A DNA stretch of 64,000 bases, from the NCBI RefSeq assembly GCF_016124325.1, contig NZ_WGNY01000023.1:1-64000 (forward strand). Direction: 5' to 3'. The translations under genes and the position numbers were made by a program. Origin of the DNA: Phenylobacterium sp. GTDB taxonomy: Bacteria; Pseudomonadota; Alphaproteobacteria; Caulobacterales; Caulobacteraceae. The notes below the pieces were generated by a model. That model worked only from the letters and a program-made list of their open reading frames with translations. It had not been told where the DNA came from and did no database searches. The stretch's first letter is position 1, and each line of letters opens with the position of its first letter. Positions 9,355 to 18,560 of the stretch are shown here, piece by piece.

Positions 9355-9476
9355 GTGCTGAAAACGCAGCTCCTCAACCGGGAAAAACTCATGCGGGGAT
9401 TGCTTTGACAGCCGCCCCCGCGCGTGGCAAGGGACGCCGCCTTTCGCGAAACCGCTGTCATCTCTAGAGGGCGCCT

Positions 9477-9968
9477 TTGGCCAATCCCGAACTCGGCACC
9501 AAACAAGTCTGCCCGAATTGCCAGGCAAAGTTCTACGACCTCAACAAGCGCCCGGCCCGTTGTCCGAAGTGCCAGACGGAGTTCGATCCCGACGAAGCCG
9601 TCCGCAACCGGCGTGTCCGCGCCCGCGCCGTCGCGCCTGAAGCCGACACCGAGGACGATGAGCGCGAGGATCAGGTCAAGGCCGGCGCCAAGAGCGACGA
9701 GGACGAGGAGGAGGACGAGGACGCCTCGACCCCCGAACTCGACGAAGCCGCCGACGACACGCCGCTGAGCAGCGACGACGACGACGATGACGACAGCGAC
9801 GCCAAGGAGCGCAACTCGGGCGTCTCCGAGGACCTCGGCGAATTCAGCGACGACGACGACGACAGCGAGGACGGCGACGACGACGTTCCGTTCCTCGAGG
9901 ACGACGAGGACGACGACTTCGACGAGTCGGAAATCGAAGGCCTTCCGGAGGACGGCGACGACGACTGA
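9477..9968 (+). CDS. FYDLN acid domain protein (TIGR02300 family)
   Basis: This is a 163-residue protein of unknown function, common in Alphaproteobacteria. It has an N-terminal zinc ribbon with C12, C15, C29 and C32 around the signature [14 protein letters not shown]. From about residue 55 to the end it is a very acidic low-complexity tail rich in Asp and Glu, probably disordered. The start is TTG at 9477, with AGAGGG 5 bases upstream. It is divergent from aroA and is followed about 120 bp later by tRNA-Ala, the neighbour seen in related genomes. Confidence 0.93.
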   Translation: MANPELGTKQVCPNCQAKFYDLNKRPARCPKCQTEFDPDEAVRNRRVRARAVAPEADTEDDEREDQVKAGAKSDEDEEEDEDASTPELDEAADDTPLSSDDDDDDDSDAKERNSGVSEDLGEFSDDDDDSEDGDDDVPFLEDDEDDDFDESEIEGLPEDGDDD

Positions 9969-10086
9969 TCGACGCGTCCGGGCCTGCGGCGAAAAAAGCC
10001 GAAAATGCCCGCTTGATCGCGGAATGCGGTTTGACTAGGTTCCGCGCCTTCCTGGGGCCCAGGCTTCCGGGAAGGCCCGAACTTTC

Positions 10087-10161
<75 letters not shown>

Positions 10162-10162
<1 letters not shown>

Positions 10163-10196
10163 TGAAGCCCTCCAGCAGACCGCTGGAGGGCTTCAT
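10162..10196 (+). terminator. Strong hairpin after tRNA-Ala
   Basis: A perfect 15-bp stem (10162-10176 with 10182-10196) around a 5-base loop starts at the last base of the tRNA. It is followed by cagtttc, a weak T tract. It probably ends the tRNA transcript. Confidence 0.75.
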
Positions 10197-10276
10197 CAGT
10201 TTCAGGGCCCCGCTTCGTTCCGGCGGGTCATGACTCGCAAGCGCGACGCGGCCCTCGACGGAGGGGCGTCAGGCGC

Positions 10277-11089
10277 CTAGGCGCCGAGACCGTAGCGAGG
10301 GGCCGGCTTTCCATCGAACATCGCCTGGAGGAGCGTCCCGGCCATGGCCTCGTAGTCGCGCAGGCCCGAAGCGTCCTGCAGGGATGGGGCGGTGACGCGT
10401 TCGCCCTGGTCCAGTCCGGCAAGCGCGGCGTCCACGCAGTCCTCGGTCGTCATGACGATGCTGTCGGGCAGCGGGTCCAGCTCCGCCCCGCCCGCGACAT
10501 CCCAACCTTCGGAGATCACCGCGCCCGGCAGGACGAGCTGAATGCGAACGGCCGTCGCCTCCGCCTCGCTCTGGAGGCTCTGCGTGAACAGGTACACATA
10601 AGCCTTGGTGGCGCCGTAGACGGGAATGCCTGGATAGGGCGCGAAGCCCGCCCCTGAACCGATGTTGATCAGGACGCCCGCGCCCCGCGCCTTGAAGGCG
10701 ACCAGGGCCGCCTTGGAAAGCGCCGTCAGCGCGGTGACGTTCAGGGCGATCATCCGAACGATCACCTCGTCGGGGGTCTCGGTCAGCGGCTTCAAGGCCG
10801 AGAAGCCCGCGTTGTTCACCAGCAGCGTCACTGAAGGGTCGCCGGAGATGCGGTCGGCCACGGCGGACACGCCGCCAGGCTCGGAAAGATCAGCCACGAG
10901 CGCCTCGGCGCGGACCTGAAACCGATCGCGCAGATCGGCTGCGATCCGCTGGAGGCGGTCCTCGCGGCGCGCCACGAGAACAAGGTCATAGCCCCGCCGC
11001 GCAAGGCGCTCGGCATAGACCGCGCCAATCCCGGATGAGGCGCCGGTCACGATCGCAACGCCGAGCTTGCTTGAAGCAGAGTGGGCCAA
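10277..11089 (-). CDS. Short-chain dehydrogenase/reductase
   Basis: This is a classical SDR oxidoreductase of 270 residues, probably NADP-dependent from the Arg-rich loop VARREDRLQR. It shows the nucleotide-binding motif TGASSGIG, the NNAG motif (LLVNNAGFSAL) and the active-site YGATK (YxxxK) after an NIGSGAG serine strand. I start at the TTG at 11089 because AGGAG lies six bases upstream and the next residues lead into the Rossmann fold; an ATG 39 codons further out sits inside the regulatory region. The substrate is unknown. It is divergent from an HxlR regulator, which probably controls it. Confidence 0.9.
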   Translation of the reverse strand: MAHSASSKLGVAIVTGASSGIGAVYAERLARRGYDLVLVARREDRLQRIAADLRDRFQVRAEALVADLSEPGGVSAVADRISGDPSVTLLVNNAGFSALKPLTETPDEVIVRMIALNVTALTALSKAALVAFKARGAGVLINIGSGAGFAPYPGIPVYGATKAYVYLFTQSLQSEAEATAVRIQLVLPGAVISEGWDVAGGAELDPLPDSIVMTTEDCVDAALAGLDQGERVTAPSLQDASGLRDYEAMAGTLLQAMFDGKPAPRYGLGA

Positions 11090-11136
11090 CGCAGTCTCCT
11101 GAGGACGAGCCGCCAACTTGGCGACGCTGGCGTTGG

Positions 11137-11193
11137 AAGTATAATTCCTATACCTAGTGTCAATTAGGCACCTAGGATAGCCCAGGTATACTT
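11137..11193. promoter_or_regulatory. Divergent promoter and dyad operator, SDR/HxlR pair
   Basis: An outer inverted repeat aagtata...tatactt (11137-11143 and 11187-11193) encloses a second imperfect pair (ctatacctag and cctaggatag). On the plus strand TTGGCG and TATAAT lie 16 bp apart (11118-11145). On the minus strand there is TTGACA (11163-11158). AT content is clearly above that of the neighbours. Binding by the adjacent HxlR protein is inferred. Confidence 0.55.
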
Positions 11194-11204
11194 CAGGAAA
11201 CCAC

Positions 11205-11576
11205 ATGCCTTACACGGAAGAGCAGGTCGTCGAGACGATCCCGGTCGTTCGCCCCGTGCTCGAGCAGATCGCTCACCGGTGGTCCATCCTGGTGCTGACC
11301 TTTCTGTGTGAGGAACCGAAGCGGTTCAACGCGTTGAAGCGTCGCCTCGACGGCATCACCCAAAAGGCGCTGACGGAAACCCTGCGGCGGCTCGAGAGGA
11401 ACGGCCTGATCGCGCGCAACGTCACCACGACCTCGCCCATCGCGGTCGTCTACTCGGTCACCCCGCTTGGGCGCACGCTGCAGGAGCCGTTCCTCTCGCT
11501 TTACGATTGGGCCCTGGATCACCAGGGCGACCTGCGCGAAGCCCAGGCCCGCTTCGACCGGCGCGCCGCCGAGTAA
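11205..11576 (+). CDS. HxlR-family winged-helix regulator
   Basis: This 123-residue transcription factor has the HxlR winged helix: VLEQIAHRWSILVLTFL, FNALKRRLDGITQKALTETLRRLERNGLI (recognition helix) and the wing TTTSPIAVVYSVTPLGRTL. The N-terminal cysteine used for redox or electrophile sensing in some relatives is absent; the only cysteine is in FLCEEP. An AGGA lies about 7 bases before the ATG. It faces away from the SDR gene and probably represses or induces it through the dyad between them. Confidence 0.92.
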   Translation: MPYTEEQVVETIPVVRPVLEQIAHRWSILVLTFLCEEPKRFNALKRRLDGITQKALTETLRRLERNGLIARNVTTTSPIAVVYSVTPLGRTLQEPFLSLYDWALDHQGDLREAQARFDRRAAE

Positions 11577-11676
11577 GGAGCGCACGGGCAAGGCCGACGG
11601 CCGGGCGGCGCGCGCCTTCGGATCTTCGGGGCGTCCAGGCCGCGCGGTCGGCGGCGGCGCCTCTAGGGCTGGGGGG

Positions 11677-12837
11677 TCACGACTGCGACGACCGCAGGCC
11701 GGCGCGGTATTGGCTCGGCGAGGCGCCCAGCCAATCCTGGCAGCTACGCCACAGGCTTCGCCGATCGGACCATCCCAGTTCCGCGGCGATGTCGTCGAGC
11801 CGTCCGTCCGTCGAGAGCAGGGAGACCAGCTTGCGCCGACGGATCTCCTTCGAAAGCTCGCGGAAGCTGGTGCCCGCGCGGCTCAGACGCCGCTGAAGCG
11901 TGGCGGGGCTCATGCCCAACGCCTTGGCCGCATCGGGCCGTGACAGCTCGCCATTGCCCAGCAGGTGCGCAAGCTTCTCCACGGTCGGCGAGGTCGGGGG
12001 CGAGGCGCAGGAGAGGGTGCGCTCCATCAACCCCTCGAACGCGGCAAGGTCGTGCGCCCCCCACCGGGTGTATTTGCGCCGCCCCAGGGGCGTGGCCATG
12101 TCCGCCTTGTCATAGACGATGGTCAGCCCGAACCCCGATCGCGTCTGGCTGGCCGCAAGGCCCGAGACCATGCTTCCGTCCTTGTCGCTGAGTCGCGTCG
12201 ACAGGCGGACGCGCACGGGACGCAGGTCCTCAGCCGTCACCCACAGCAGCATGCAGTGGAACACCATGGCGATGAGTTCGAGGTAACGCTCGCGCCGTTC
12301 GGCCATCACCTCGGATTCGGCTGGGAAGTCGAAGTTGAGGCGGACCCCGTCGGCCCCGTAGCCGACGTTGGCGGTTATCCCCGCGCGCAGCACCGGGATC
12401 AGCTCGGCGTAGCGCTGCAGCCCCTCCAGGAGGGTGTCCATCTGATTGACCGCGGCGAAGATGACGCTGAAGCTGGACTTGGGTAGGCGGTCGGGCGCGC
12501 AGCCGTGGCTTTCATCATCCGTCAGGTTGATGTTGGTGAGCAGCAGGCGCCAGAAGTCGAGCTTGGCGATCGTCGCCGGGAGAGGCCCCGCTTCCTTGAC
12601 GATGCCCGCCCCGGTCAGGAGTGTCCGAGCGCGATCTTCGCCGAAGAAATACGACACGTAGTACGACGACAACGACTTGTCGTCAGGGCGCTCGCCGGCG
12701 GCGGCGGCGGCGTTCGCCGCCGGGACCGCGCGATCCGCGGAGCGCCGCCCCCTCGCCGGCCGTTGCTGGCGCGGTGCGTCCGCTTGCGCGCCGGCGCGTC
12801 TCGATGCGTGATCGGCGAACTCAGGTTCGTAGGCCAT
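11677..12837 (-). CDS. AraC-family transcriptional regulator
   Basis: The 386-residue protein has a large N-terminal sensing region of the kind found in ArgR/OruR-like AraC proteins (YVSYFFGEDRARTLLTGAG onward). A C-terminal double HTH reads AKALGMSPATLQRRLSRAG and IAAELGWSDRRSLWRSCQDWLGASPSQYR. The first 50 or so residues are Ala/Arg-rich and may be disordered; the true start could lie further in. It overlaps the cupin gene by 17 bp, so it appears to close the operon of TonB receptor, esterase and cupin and probably senses their substrate. Confidence 0.88.
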   Translation of the reverse strand: MAYEPEFADHASRRAGAQADAPRQQRPARGRRSADRAVPAANAAAAAGERPDDKSLSSYYVSYFFGEDRARTLLTGAGIVKEAGPLPATIAKLDFWRLLLTNINLTDDESHGCAPDRLPKSSFSVIFAAVNQMDTLLEGLQRYAELIPVLRAGITANVGYGADGVRLNFDFPAESEVMAERRERYLELIAMVFHCMLLWVTAEDLRPVRVRLSTRLSDKDGSMVSGLAASQTRSGFGLTIVYDKADMATPLGRRKYTRWGAHDLAAFEGLMERTLSCASPPTSPTVEKLAHLLGNGELSRPDAAKALGMSPATLQRRLSRAGTSFRELSKEIRRRKLVSLLSTDGRLDDIAAELGWSDRRSLWRSCQDWLGASPSQYRAGLRSSQS

Positions 12838-13384
12838 CGAACGCGGCTTTCGCTTGCTCCGGAGTGAAGACGCCTGCGTCGAGCAACCGCTGGATCGCCT
12901 CCGGCGAGCCCTCCGCGGTCGGAGAGTCACCAACGTTGATACCCAACAACAATCCTTCATCTTCGCCAAGCCCGGCTTCCACGCACTCGAACCGGCGCAG
13001 GACGCCTGCGGGACAGGCGATGACGTCCATCGGTCCGAGCACGACGCCTTCAACCCCGCTGTCGAGCCGCCATTCCACCTTCCACCGCCCCTTGATCGCG
13101 ATGAAGGTCTCGACCGTGTCGTGGGTGTGCATGGTCACGCCCTTGCCCGGCCGGGCGCTGATGTAGGCCACGACGATTCCAGCCTTGAGATGCGAGATCG
13201 CCGCGGGGGCATGATCGTCGAACGGCGAATCCTGATTGCCGATGACATTGCGCAGGGCCCGCCGCCCTTCCGGCAGCAGCATGTCGGGAAAGCCCTTCTC
13301 CTGCCGCTCGAGGTCGTCGAACCGCGCGAGACACTTTTCCATCTCGGCCCGAGTGGGCTTCACGACGGGAATAGCCATGATCAT
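12821..13384 (-). CDS. Cupin-domain protein
   Basis: This is a single-domain cupin of 187 residues. The metal-binding motif 1 is PGKGVTMHTHDTVETFIAIKG, with His, His and Glu ligands; motif 2 is weaker (GPMDVIACPAGVLRRFE). The enzyme activity, if any, is not readable from the sequence; cupins in such operons are often small dioxygenases, isomerases or sensors. ATGs at 13384 and 13378 (MAIPVVKPTRAEM) are both possible. It lies between the esterase and the AraC gene. Confidence 0.85.
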   Translation of the reverse strand: MIMAIPVVKPTRAEMEKCLARFDDLERQEKGFPDMLLPEGRRALRNVIGNQDSPFDDHAPAAISHLKAGIVVAYISARPGKGVTMHTHDTVETFIAIKGRWKVEWRLDSGVEGVVLGPMDVIACPAGVLRRFECVEAGLGEDEGLLLGINVGDSPTAEGSPEAIQRLLDAGVFTPEQAKAAFDGLRT

Positions 13385-13482
13385 CTCCGTACGGCGATGG
13401 CATCCGGATCGGGCGTCTTCAGAGGTCGCCGATCAAGCCAGTGGTGAGTTGGGGAGTTCGAATGTGACGTCCCGCGCAGAGC

Positions 13483-14520
13483 TCAGTGCGAGGTCCGCGC
13501 GAAGTAGGCGATGTCGTTCGCCGTGCTTTCGCTGACGTTCGGCGCGCAGGCCGGGAAGACCTCGGTGGCGTGGACCGTTCCCATCACCTGGCGACACCTG
13601 GCCTGTACGCCACTACGCAGGAGCAGCCGGTAGAAGCTGATCCCCTCGTCGCGGAGCGGGTCACATTCGTTGACGCTGATGACGACGGGGGGCAGCGCCT
13701 TCACGTCCTCCTCCGTGGCGAACAGCGGCCAAGCGAGGGGATCGCGCGCCTCGAACGCCTCGATGCCATAGCCGTGGGTGAACTGGTTGTTGTGGAGATC
13801 CAGGAAGATCCCGTTGTTCTCAAAGGACGACGGGTGCTCCTCCGAGGGCCAGGAGCCTGCGATGAACGGGCACAGCGCGTAGACGCCGCTGTAGAGGTTT
13901 CCGTCCCCCTCGCGCGTCAGCTTCATGGCCGTGGCCAGCGCCAGGTTTCCGCCCCCGCTGTCGCCGCAGATCACGATCCGGTTCGCATCGATGCCGAGCT
14001 TGCCCGCATTGTCGCGCACCCACCTCAGGCCCGCCGCGCAGTCGTTCAGCCCCGCCGGATAGGGCGCGACTTCCGGCGCGCTCGAAGGGATAAGGGCGTT
14101 CCGGAAGTCGACCATCGCGACCGCGACGCCCTGGGCGGCGATGATCTTGCCCCAGGCGCTGTAGTGATCCATATAGGCCGAGTGAACGAGCATACCGCCG
14201 CCGTGTATATAGTACACGCAGGGCAACAATCCCTCGATGTTCGGTCTTATATACTGTATTTTTACTTGGTTTCCATCCGGGGCGGAGATGAACGTCTCCG
14301 TCGTCACGACGAGATCGGCCCAGGAAGCATGATCTTCAGGGGCGGTGCTCCGGTAGAAGGCGACCTCTTCGTCAAACGCGGCCGCCACCGCGGGGTCTGC
14401 GAAGAGCGCCAGAAGTTCCTCGCGGCTGGCCACGTTCGGGCCGGCTTGCCGGTTCAGGCGCCGGAACCTCTCCTTGATCCGCGGGTCGATACGAGGATCG
14501 TCAAGCAGTTTGGATGACAT
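13483..14520 (-). CDS. Alpha/beta hydrolase, hormone-sensitive-lipase family
   Basis: This is a 345-residue esterase or lipase. It has the HSL oxyanion motif YIHGGGMLVH, the nucleophile elbow CGDSGGGNLA, the acid segment VISVNECDPLRDEG and the catalytic His in GTVHATEVF. There is no signal peptide, so it should act in the cytoplasm on an imported ester. It is 45 bp from the TonB receptor gene. Around 14205-14275 it carries a run of codons rare in this genome (CAA GTA AAA ATA, ATA AGA, TTG TTG), unlike the rest of the gene. Confidence 0.93.
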   Translation of the reverse strand: MSSKLLDDPRIDPRIKERFRRLNRQAGPNVASREELLALFADPAVAAAFDEEVAFYRSTAPEDHASWADLVVTTETFISAPDGNQVKIQYIRPNIEGLLPCVYYIHGGGMLVHSAYMDHYSAWGKIIAAQGVAVAMVDFRNALIPSSAPEVAPYPAGLNDCAAGLRWVRDNAGKLGIDANRIVICGDSGGGNLALATAMKLTREGDGNLYSGVYALCPFIAGSWPSEEHPSSFENNGIFLDLHNNQFTHGYGIEAFEARDPLAWPLFATEEDVKALPPVVISVNECDPLRDEGISFYRLLLRSGVQARCRQVMGTVHATEVFPACAPNVSESTANDIAYFARTSH

Positions 14521-14565
14521 TGACTTGCCCTTCCATGGGGGAAGCGGACCTAAACTTGCGGATGC

Positions 14566-16767
14566 TCAGTATTTGTAGCCGATCGTGACGCCGATCTGCC
14601 GGCCCGGTTCAAGGACCGCCATGGCGGGCGACCCCAGCACGGCCGAGTAGACGATGACGTTCGACTTGATGCTGACGTCGGTCACGTTCGTGGCGAACAG
14701 GTTGACGTACCAGGGTCGCTCCGAGTCCTCGTACCGCAGTGACAGGTTGAGCTTGCCGATGGCGCCCTGGGACGACACCGGGATGTTGAACTCGGAGAAG
14801 TAGATCCTCGATTTCCAGTCGTAACGCGCCCCGAGCGTCACGACCCCCGTCGAGACCGGCACGTCGAGGTAGGCTCCGGCGCTGGCGTTGAACTTCGGAG
14901 CCATCGGCAACTGGTTGCCCGCAAGGCTCAGCAGTCCGAGCGAAGGCCGCGAGGAGTCCTGCGTCATGAACTCGTCGAACCTGGCGTCGAGCCAGGCTCC
15001 GGACAGGTCCAGGCGAAGATGCTCCGCGGGCCGGAGCACGGTCTCGATCTCGACACCGTCGATCGTCGCGCGCGCCGCGTTCGTGACCTGGCTGCCCAGG
15101 CCCACGATCTGGTTCACCTGCAGGTCCTTGTACTTCATGTGGAAGGCGGACAGGTTGGCCTGCAGGCGGCCGTCCAGCCACGCGCCCTTCAGGCCCGCTT
15201 CGAGGTTCGTGTTCGTCTCCGGCGCGAACGCCGGGGCGAGGCTGCCGACGGCGAAGCCGCCGCCCTTGTAGCCCTTGGCGTACTTCACGAAGCCCGTGAC
15301 CGTGCTGCTGAGGTCGTAGCTGGAGCCGACTTCGTAGGTCAGGCGGCTCCAGGACCGGGCCTGCGAGAGGGTGAGAAGGGGATGGTAGACGCCGTACTCG
15401 TCGGTCGACTTCCGGTCCTTCGTGTATCGCGCCCCTGCGAAGACCTTGAATCCGTCGAAGACCTCGTAGGTGGCCTGTCCGAACACGGCATGGGACCGGG
15501 TGCGCAGCACCCCGCCCTGGGCGACCGCCATGGGAAAGGTGCTGATCGGAACGCGGATGTACTGGAAGCTGTGCTCCGTATAGTAGTTGGCGCCCAGCAC
15601 ATAGGTCAGGGGTCGGTTGGCCGGCGAGGTGAACAGGGCCTCCGCGAAATACTGCTGCGCGTTGTGGCCGAACTGCGGATCGTAGAAATTCGCCGGCGTG
15701 CCGTCGGCTATGTCGGTGTAGACGCGGTTCCGGTTGTAGGAGAGCAGCGCCCGAAGGTTGCTCGCGCCCAAGGCCACGTCCGTAACCAGGTTCGTCGTGA
15801 ACGAGCTGAGCTCCCGCACGCCCTGGGTGGCGTAGGTCGTGCGATCGTCGACGCTTCCGGTCGGCTGCCCCTGGAGCGGGCCGGGAAGCGGGATGCTGGG
15901 ATCCGGCGTTCCGGTGAAATACTGCGCCTGACCGGCGTCGTCCTGCTTGTGATACTCGACGAGGAGCCGGCTCTTGATCGTCGAGTTCGGCCGCCACTGA
16001 AGCTGAGCGCGCGCGCCGTAGGTCTTCGTGCCGTCCAGGCCGTGCGGACCGCCCGGCAGGAGGTTCTTCGAATAGCCCTTGTTGTAGTTCTGGTGGGCGG
16101 CAAGCCGGCCCTGAAGCCGCCCGTCCGCGGTCAGCGGACCGCTCACGAAACCGGCGCTGCGGATCAGGGTGGGGTCGCCGCCGAACGTCAGGTCGCCGCC
16201 GTAACGCAGGTCGGAGGTGGGCGTGTTGGGCAGCACGTTGATGGCCCCGCCGGTGGCGTTGCGGCCGAAGAGCGTGCCCTGCGGCCCGCGCAGGATCTCG
16301 ACCCGGTTCACGTCCAGGAAGCTGCTGATGACGAGGCCGCTCTGCCCGAGATAGACGCCGTCCGCGTTCACCGCGACACCGGGATCGGATCCCGAGGCGC
16401 TCAACTGCGTGTTGCCGATCCCACGGATCGTGACGTTCGCCGCATTCGCGAACGTGCCGATCTGGATGTTCGGGCTGATCGCCGTCAGATCGGTCAGGGA
16501 CGCGACCTGAGCCTGCTCCAGCTTCGCACCCGAGTACGCCGACACCGCGGTGGGGGTCTTGCGGATGCTCACCTCACGCCGCGAGGCGGTGACGATCACC
16601 TCGCCCAACTGGACTTCGGGCGCTGAGGCCTCGACGTCGGAGGACGGCGCGGAGGCGGACGCCAGGGGCGCCGCTTCTGGTCCAGTCGCGTCCGCCGCGA
16701 AGGCGGGATGCGCGTGCAGAAACGTCAGCGCGCAGCTGATCGAACTCGTCACGAATAGAGATTTCAT
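14566..16767 (-). CDS. TonB-dependent outer-membrane receptor
   Basis: The 733-residue protein has a signal peptide (MKSLFVTSSISCALTFLHAH...AFAADA). A plug domain follows, with GEVIVTASRREVSIRKTPTA, ANVTIRGIGN and VEILRGPQGTLFGRNATGGAINV. A 22-strand-type barrel ends in IGVTIGYKY, with a C-terminal aromatic for Bam-dependent insertion. It would take up a bulky or scarce nutrient across the outer membrane using TonB energy. Esterase and cupin genes directly downstream suggest the ligand is an organic ester rather than iron. GGGGGAGG lies 4 bases before the ATG. Confidence 0.95.
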   Translation of the reverse strand: MKSLFVTSSISCALTFLHAHPAFAADATGPEAAPLASASAPSSDVEASAPEVQLGEVIVTASRREVSIRKTPTAVSAYSGAKLEQAQVASLTDLTAISPNIQIGTFANAANVTIRGIGNTQLSASGSDPGVAVNADGVYLGQSGLVISSFLDVNRVEILRGPQGTLFGRNATGGAINVLPNTPTSDLRYGGDLTFGGDPTLIRSAGFVSGPLTADGRLQGRLAAHQNYNKGYSKNLLPGGPHGLDGTKTYGARAQLQWRPNSTIKSRLLVEYHKQDDAGQAQYFTGTPDPSIPLPGPLQGQPTGSVDDRTTYATQGVRELSSFTTNLVTDVALGASNLRALLSYNRNRVYTDIADGTPANFYDPQFGHNAQQYFAEALFTSPANRPLTYVLGANYYTEHSFQYIRVPISTFPMAVAQGGVLRTRSHAVFGQATYEVFDGFKVFAGARYTKDRKSTDEYGVYHPLLTLSQARSWSRLTYEVGSSYDLSSTVTGFVKYAKGYKGGGFAVGSLAPAFAPETNTNLEAGLKGAWLDGRLQANLSAFHMKYKDLQVNQIVGLGSQVTNAARATIDGVEIETVLRPAEHLRLDLSGAWLDARFDEFMTQDSSRPSLGLLSLAGNQLPMAPKFNASAGAYLDVPVSTGVVTLGARYDWKSRIYFSEFNIPVSSQGAIGKLNLSLRYEDSERPWYVNLFATNVTDVSIKSNVIVYSAVLGSPAMAVLEPGRQIGVTIGYKY

Positions 16768-16941
16768 CGGTCCTCCCCCTCGCCTCTTGTGGGCCAGTGC
16801 TTGGGAGGGTTAGAGGCGACCGCAGGTGCGAAGTCGATGACGCGGGCGATCAATCGAAAGGTCGCAAATTAGCTCACGCCAGCACAAAATCCGCTCGGGG
16901 GGATGGGCGATCACGGACGCCCGCCGCGAGGGTCCGATGGG

Positions 16942-17970
16942 TCACGCGAGGCGGGCTTCGATCATGCTCCGGGCGCCATCGATGATGGACTCGGCGGCCG
17001 GCCGCGCGCGCCAGGCGAGCAAGCGCTTCGCCTTCTCGGCGCTGCATTCCCGTCGCTTGCCCAGGTTCGAGGCGATTTCCCGAAGCGAAGGGTCGAACCG
17101 GGCCGCAAACCGGACCATCAGATCGGGCGCCCTGCGGACGGGCACCTTGGCGGCGTCCGCGCCAAAGCGGTCGCGAAGGAGCTGGGCGATCTCGGACATC
17201 CAGAGAAAGTCGCTCGCCGCGATGAAGCGCTGTCCCTTCGCGGCGGGACTGGTGAGGGCGCTTAGATGAAGATCCACGAGATCCCGGATGTCGACGATGG
17301 AGAACCCCACCTGTGGAAGGGCCGAGACTTCGCCCTTCAGCAGACGCGCCACCAATTCGAGCGAGCCGGATACATCCTTCGAGAACACCGGGCCTTGAAT
17401 GAAGGCGGGCAGCACGGTGACGAGCTCCATCGGCCCGCCCAGGGAGCGCGCATAGGCCCAGGCGTCCTGTTCGGCGAGCGTCTTCGAGCGCGTATAGTTG
17501 CTCACCTTCCTGTCCGACAGGTCCGTCCAGGTCTCCTCGTCGGCGACGGCGCTTGAGGAGCCGGCGCGCGGCATGGCCGCATTCAGCGAAGAGGTCATGA
17601 CCACGCGATCGACGCCGGCGCCGGAGGCGGCCTTCAGGACGCGCAGCACGCCTTCCCTCGCCGGCCGGACGAGGTCCTGACGCGCATACTCCCGCACCGG
17701 CATGGGCGAGGCGACGTGCAGGACGTGGCGGCAGCCTGCGGCGGCGCGCTCCCACCCTTCATCCTTCAGGAGGTCGGCTTCGAAGAACGAAAGGCGGTCC
17801 CCCGGATCGACATGCGCGGCGATCGCCGCCCTCACCTCGCCTTCCCGGGCCAGGCTGCGGACCGTCGTGCGGACACGTGAGCCCTGCCTGAGCAAGGCGG
17901 CGATGATCCAGCCCGCAAGATAGCCCGAGCCGCCTGTGACAAGCACCTCATCGCCGTTCGTCCTGGTCAT
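16942..17970 (-). CDS. NAD-dependent epimerase/dihydroflavonol-reductase-type SDR
   Basis: This extended SDR of 342 residues begins [24 protein letters not shown], the GxxGxxA nucleotide-binding fold, followed by TTVRSL as in NADPH-using dihydroflavonol and cinnamoyl-type reductases. The Ser region is VVMTSSLNA and the active-site motif [13 protein letters not shown] (YxxxK). It is likely to reduce an aldehyde or ketone. It lies upstream of the TonB receptor on the same strand and is divergent from an HxlR gene, with a perfect palindrome between. Confidence 0.92.
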   Translation of the reverse strand: MTRTNGDEVLVTGGSGYLAGWIIAALLRQGSRVRTTVRSLAREGEVRAAIAAHVDPGDRLSFFEADLLKDEGWERAAAGCRHVLHVASPMPVREYARQDLVRPAREGVLRVLKAASGAGVDRVVMTSSLNAAMPRAGSSSAVADEETWTDLSDRKVSNYTRSKTLAEQDAWAYARSLGGPMELVTVLPAFIQGPVFSKDVSGSLELVARLLKGEVSALPQVGFSIVDIRDLVDLHLSALTSPAAKGQRFIAASDFLWMSEIAQLLRDRFGADAAKVPVRRAPDLMVRFAARFDPSLREIASNLGKRRECSAEKAKRLLAWRARPAAESIIDGARSMIEARLA

Positions 17971-18001
17971 CGATCAGCCCCCTTCATTCGGCCCGCGACT
18001 T

Positions 18002-18018
18002 GGTATCCATTGGATACC
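18002..18018. promoter_or_regulatory. Perfect 8+1+8 palindrome, probable HxlR operator
   Basis: GGTATCCA-T-TGGATACC lies 31 bp upstream of the SDR start (17970) and 45 bp upstream of the HxlR start (18064). GTATCC-type dyads fit the size of site bound by HxlR dimers. The link to this HxlR protein is inferred from position. Confidence 0.65.
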
Positions 18019-18063
18019 GAGCCATATGCTGAGGGCGGATCGACCGTTCAAGAAGGCACTTTG

Positions 18064-18441
18064 ATGAGACTAGGTAACCTCAACCTCGCCGCCCATGAAT
18101 GCCGGTCGCTGGGCGAAGTGCTCGCGCGAATAGGCGACAAATGGTCTGTCCTGATCATTGTGATGCTCGCCGACGGGGGCATGCGTTTCAGCGAGCTGCG
18201 GCGGGAGATCGGCACAATCTCGCAAAAGATGCTGACGGCGACGCTCCGAGGCCTTGAACGAGACGGCTACCTCACACGGACCGTCACGCCGACCATCCCG
18301 CCCCGTGTCGACTACGCTTTGACGGAGCTCGGCCGCGACGTGCTTGTTCCGGTGCACGCCCTGGCGACCTGGGCCGCGGAGCGCCGCCCGGTCATCGAGG
18401 CCGCGCGCGAGGCCTACGATCGAAAGGCCGCCATGCCCTGA
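18064..18441 (+). CDS. HxlR-family winged-helix regulator
   Basis: The 125-residue protein begins [35 protein letters not shown], with a cysteine near the N-terminus (AHECRS) at the position where redox-responsive HxlR proteins keep one. The recognition segment is [30 protein letters not shown], and the wing is [24 protein letters not shown] lies 8 bases before the ATG at 18064; TTG codons at 18061 and 18010 are less likely. It is divergent from the epimerase-type SDR. Confidence 0.92.
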   Translation: MRLGNLNLAAHECRSLGEVLARIGDKWSVLIIVMLADGGMRFSELRREIGTISQKMLTATLRGLERDGYLTRTVTPTIPPRVDYALTELGRDVLVPVHALATWAAERRPVIEAAREAYDRKAAMP

Positions 18442-18560
18442 ACCCGCGGCCCGGACTTGGCCGCACGGTCCAGGGTGACGGTGGAAAGCTGGTTGTTCGG
18501 TCCGGTGTGCGGATCCTGAGCTGACCGGCCTGTCAGCGCACGCGAGGAGGGCGTGGCGCG

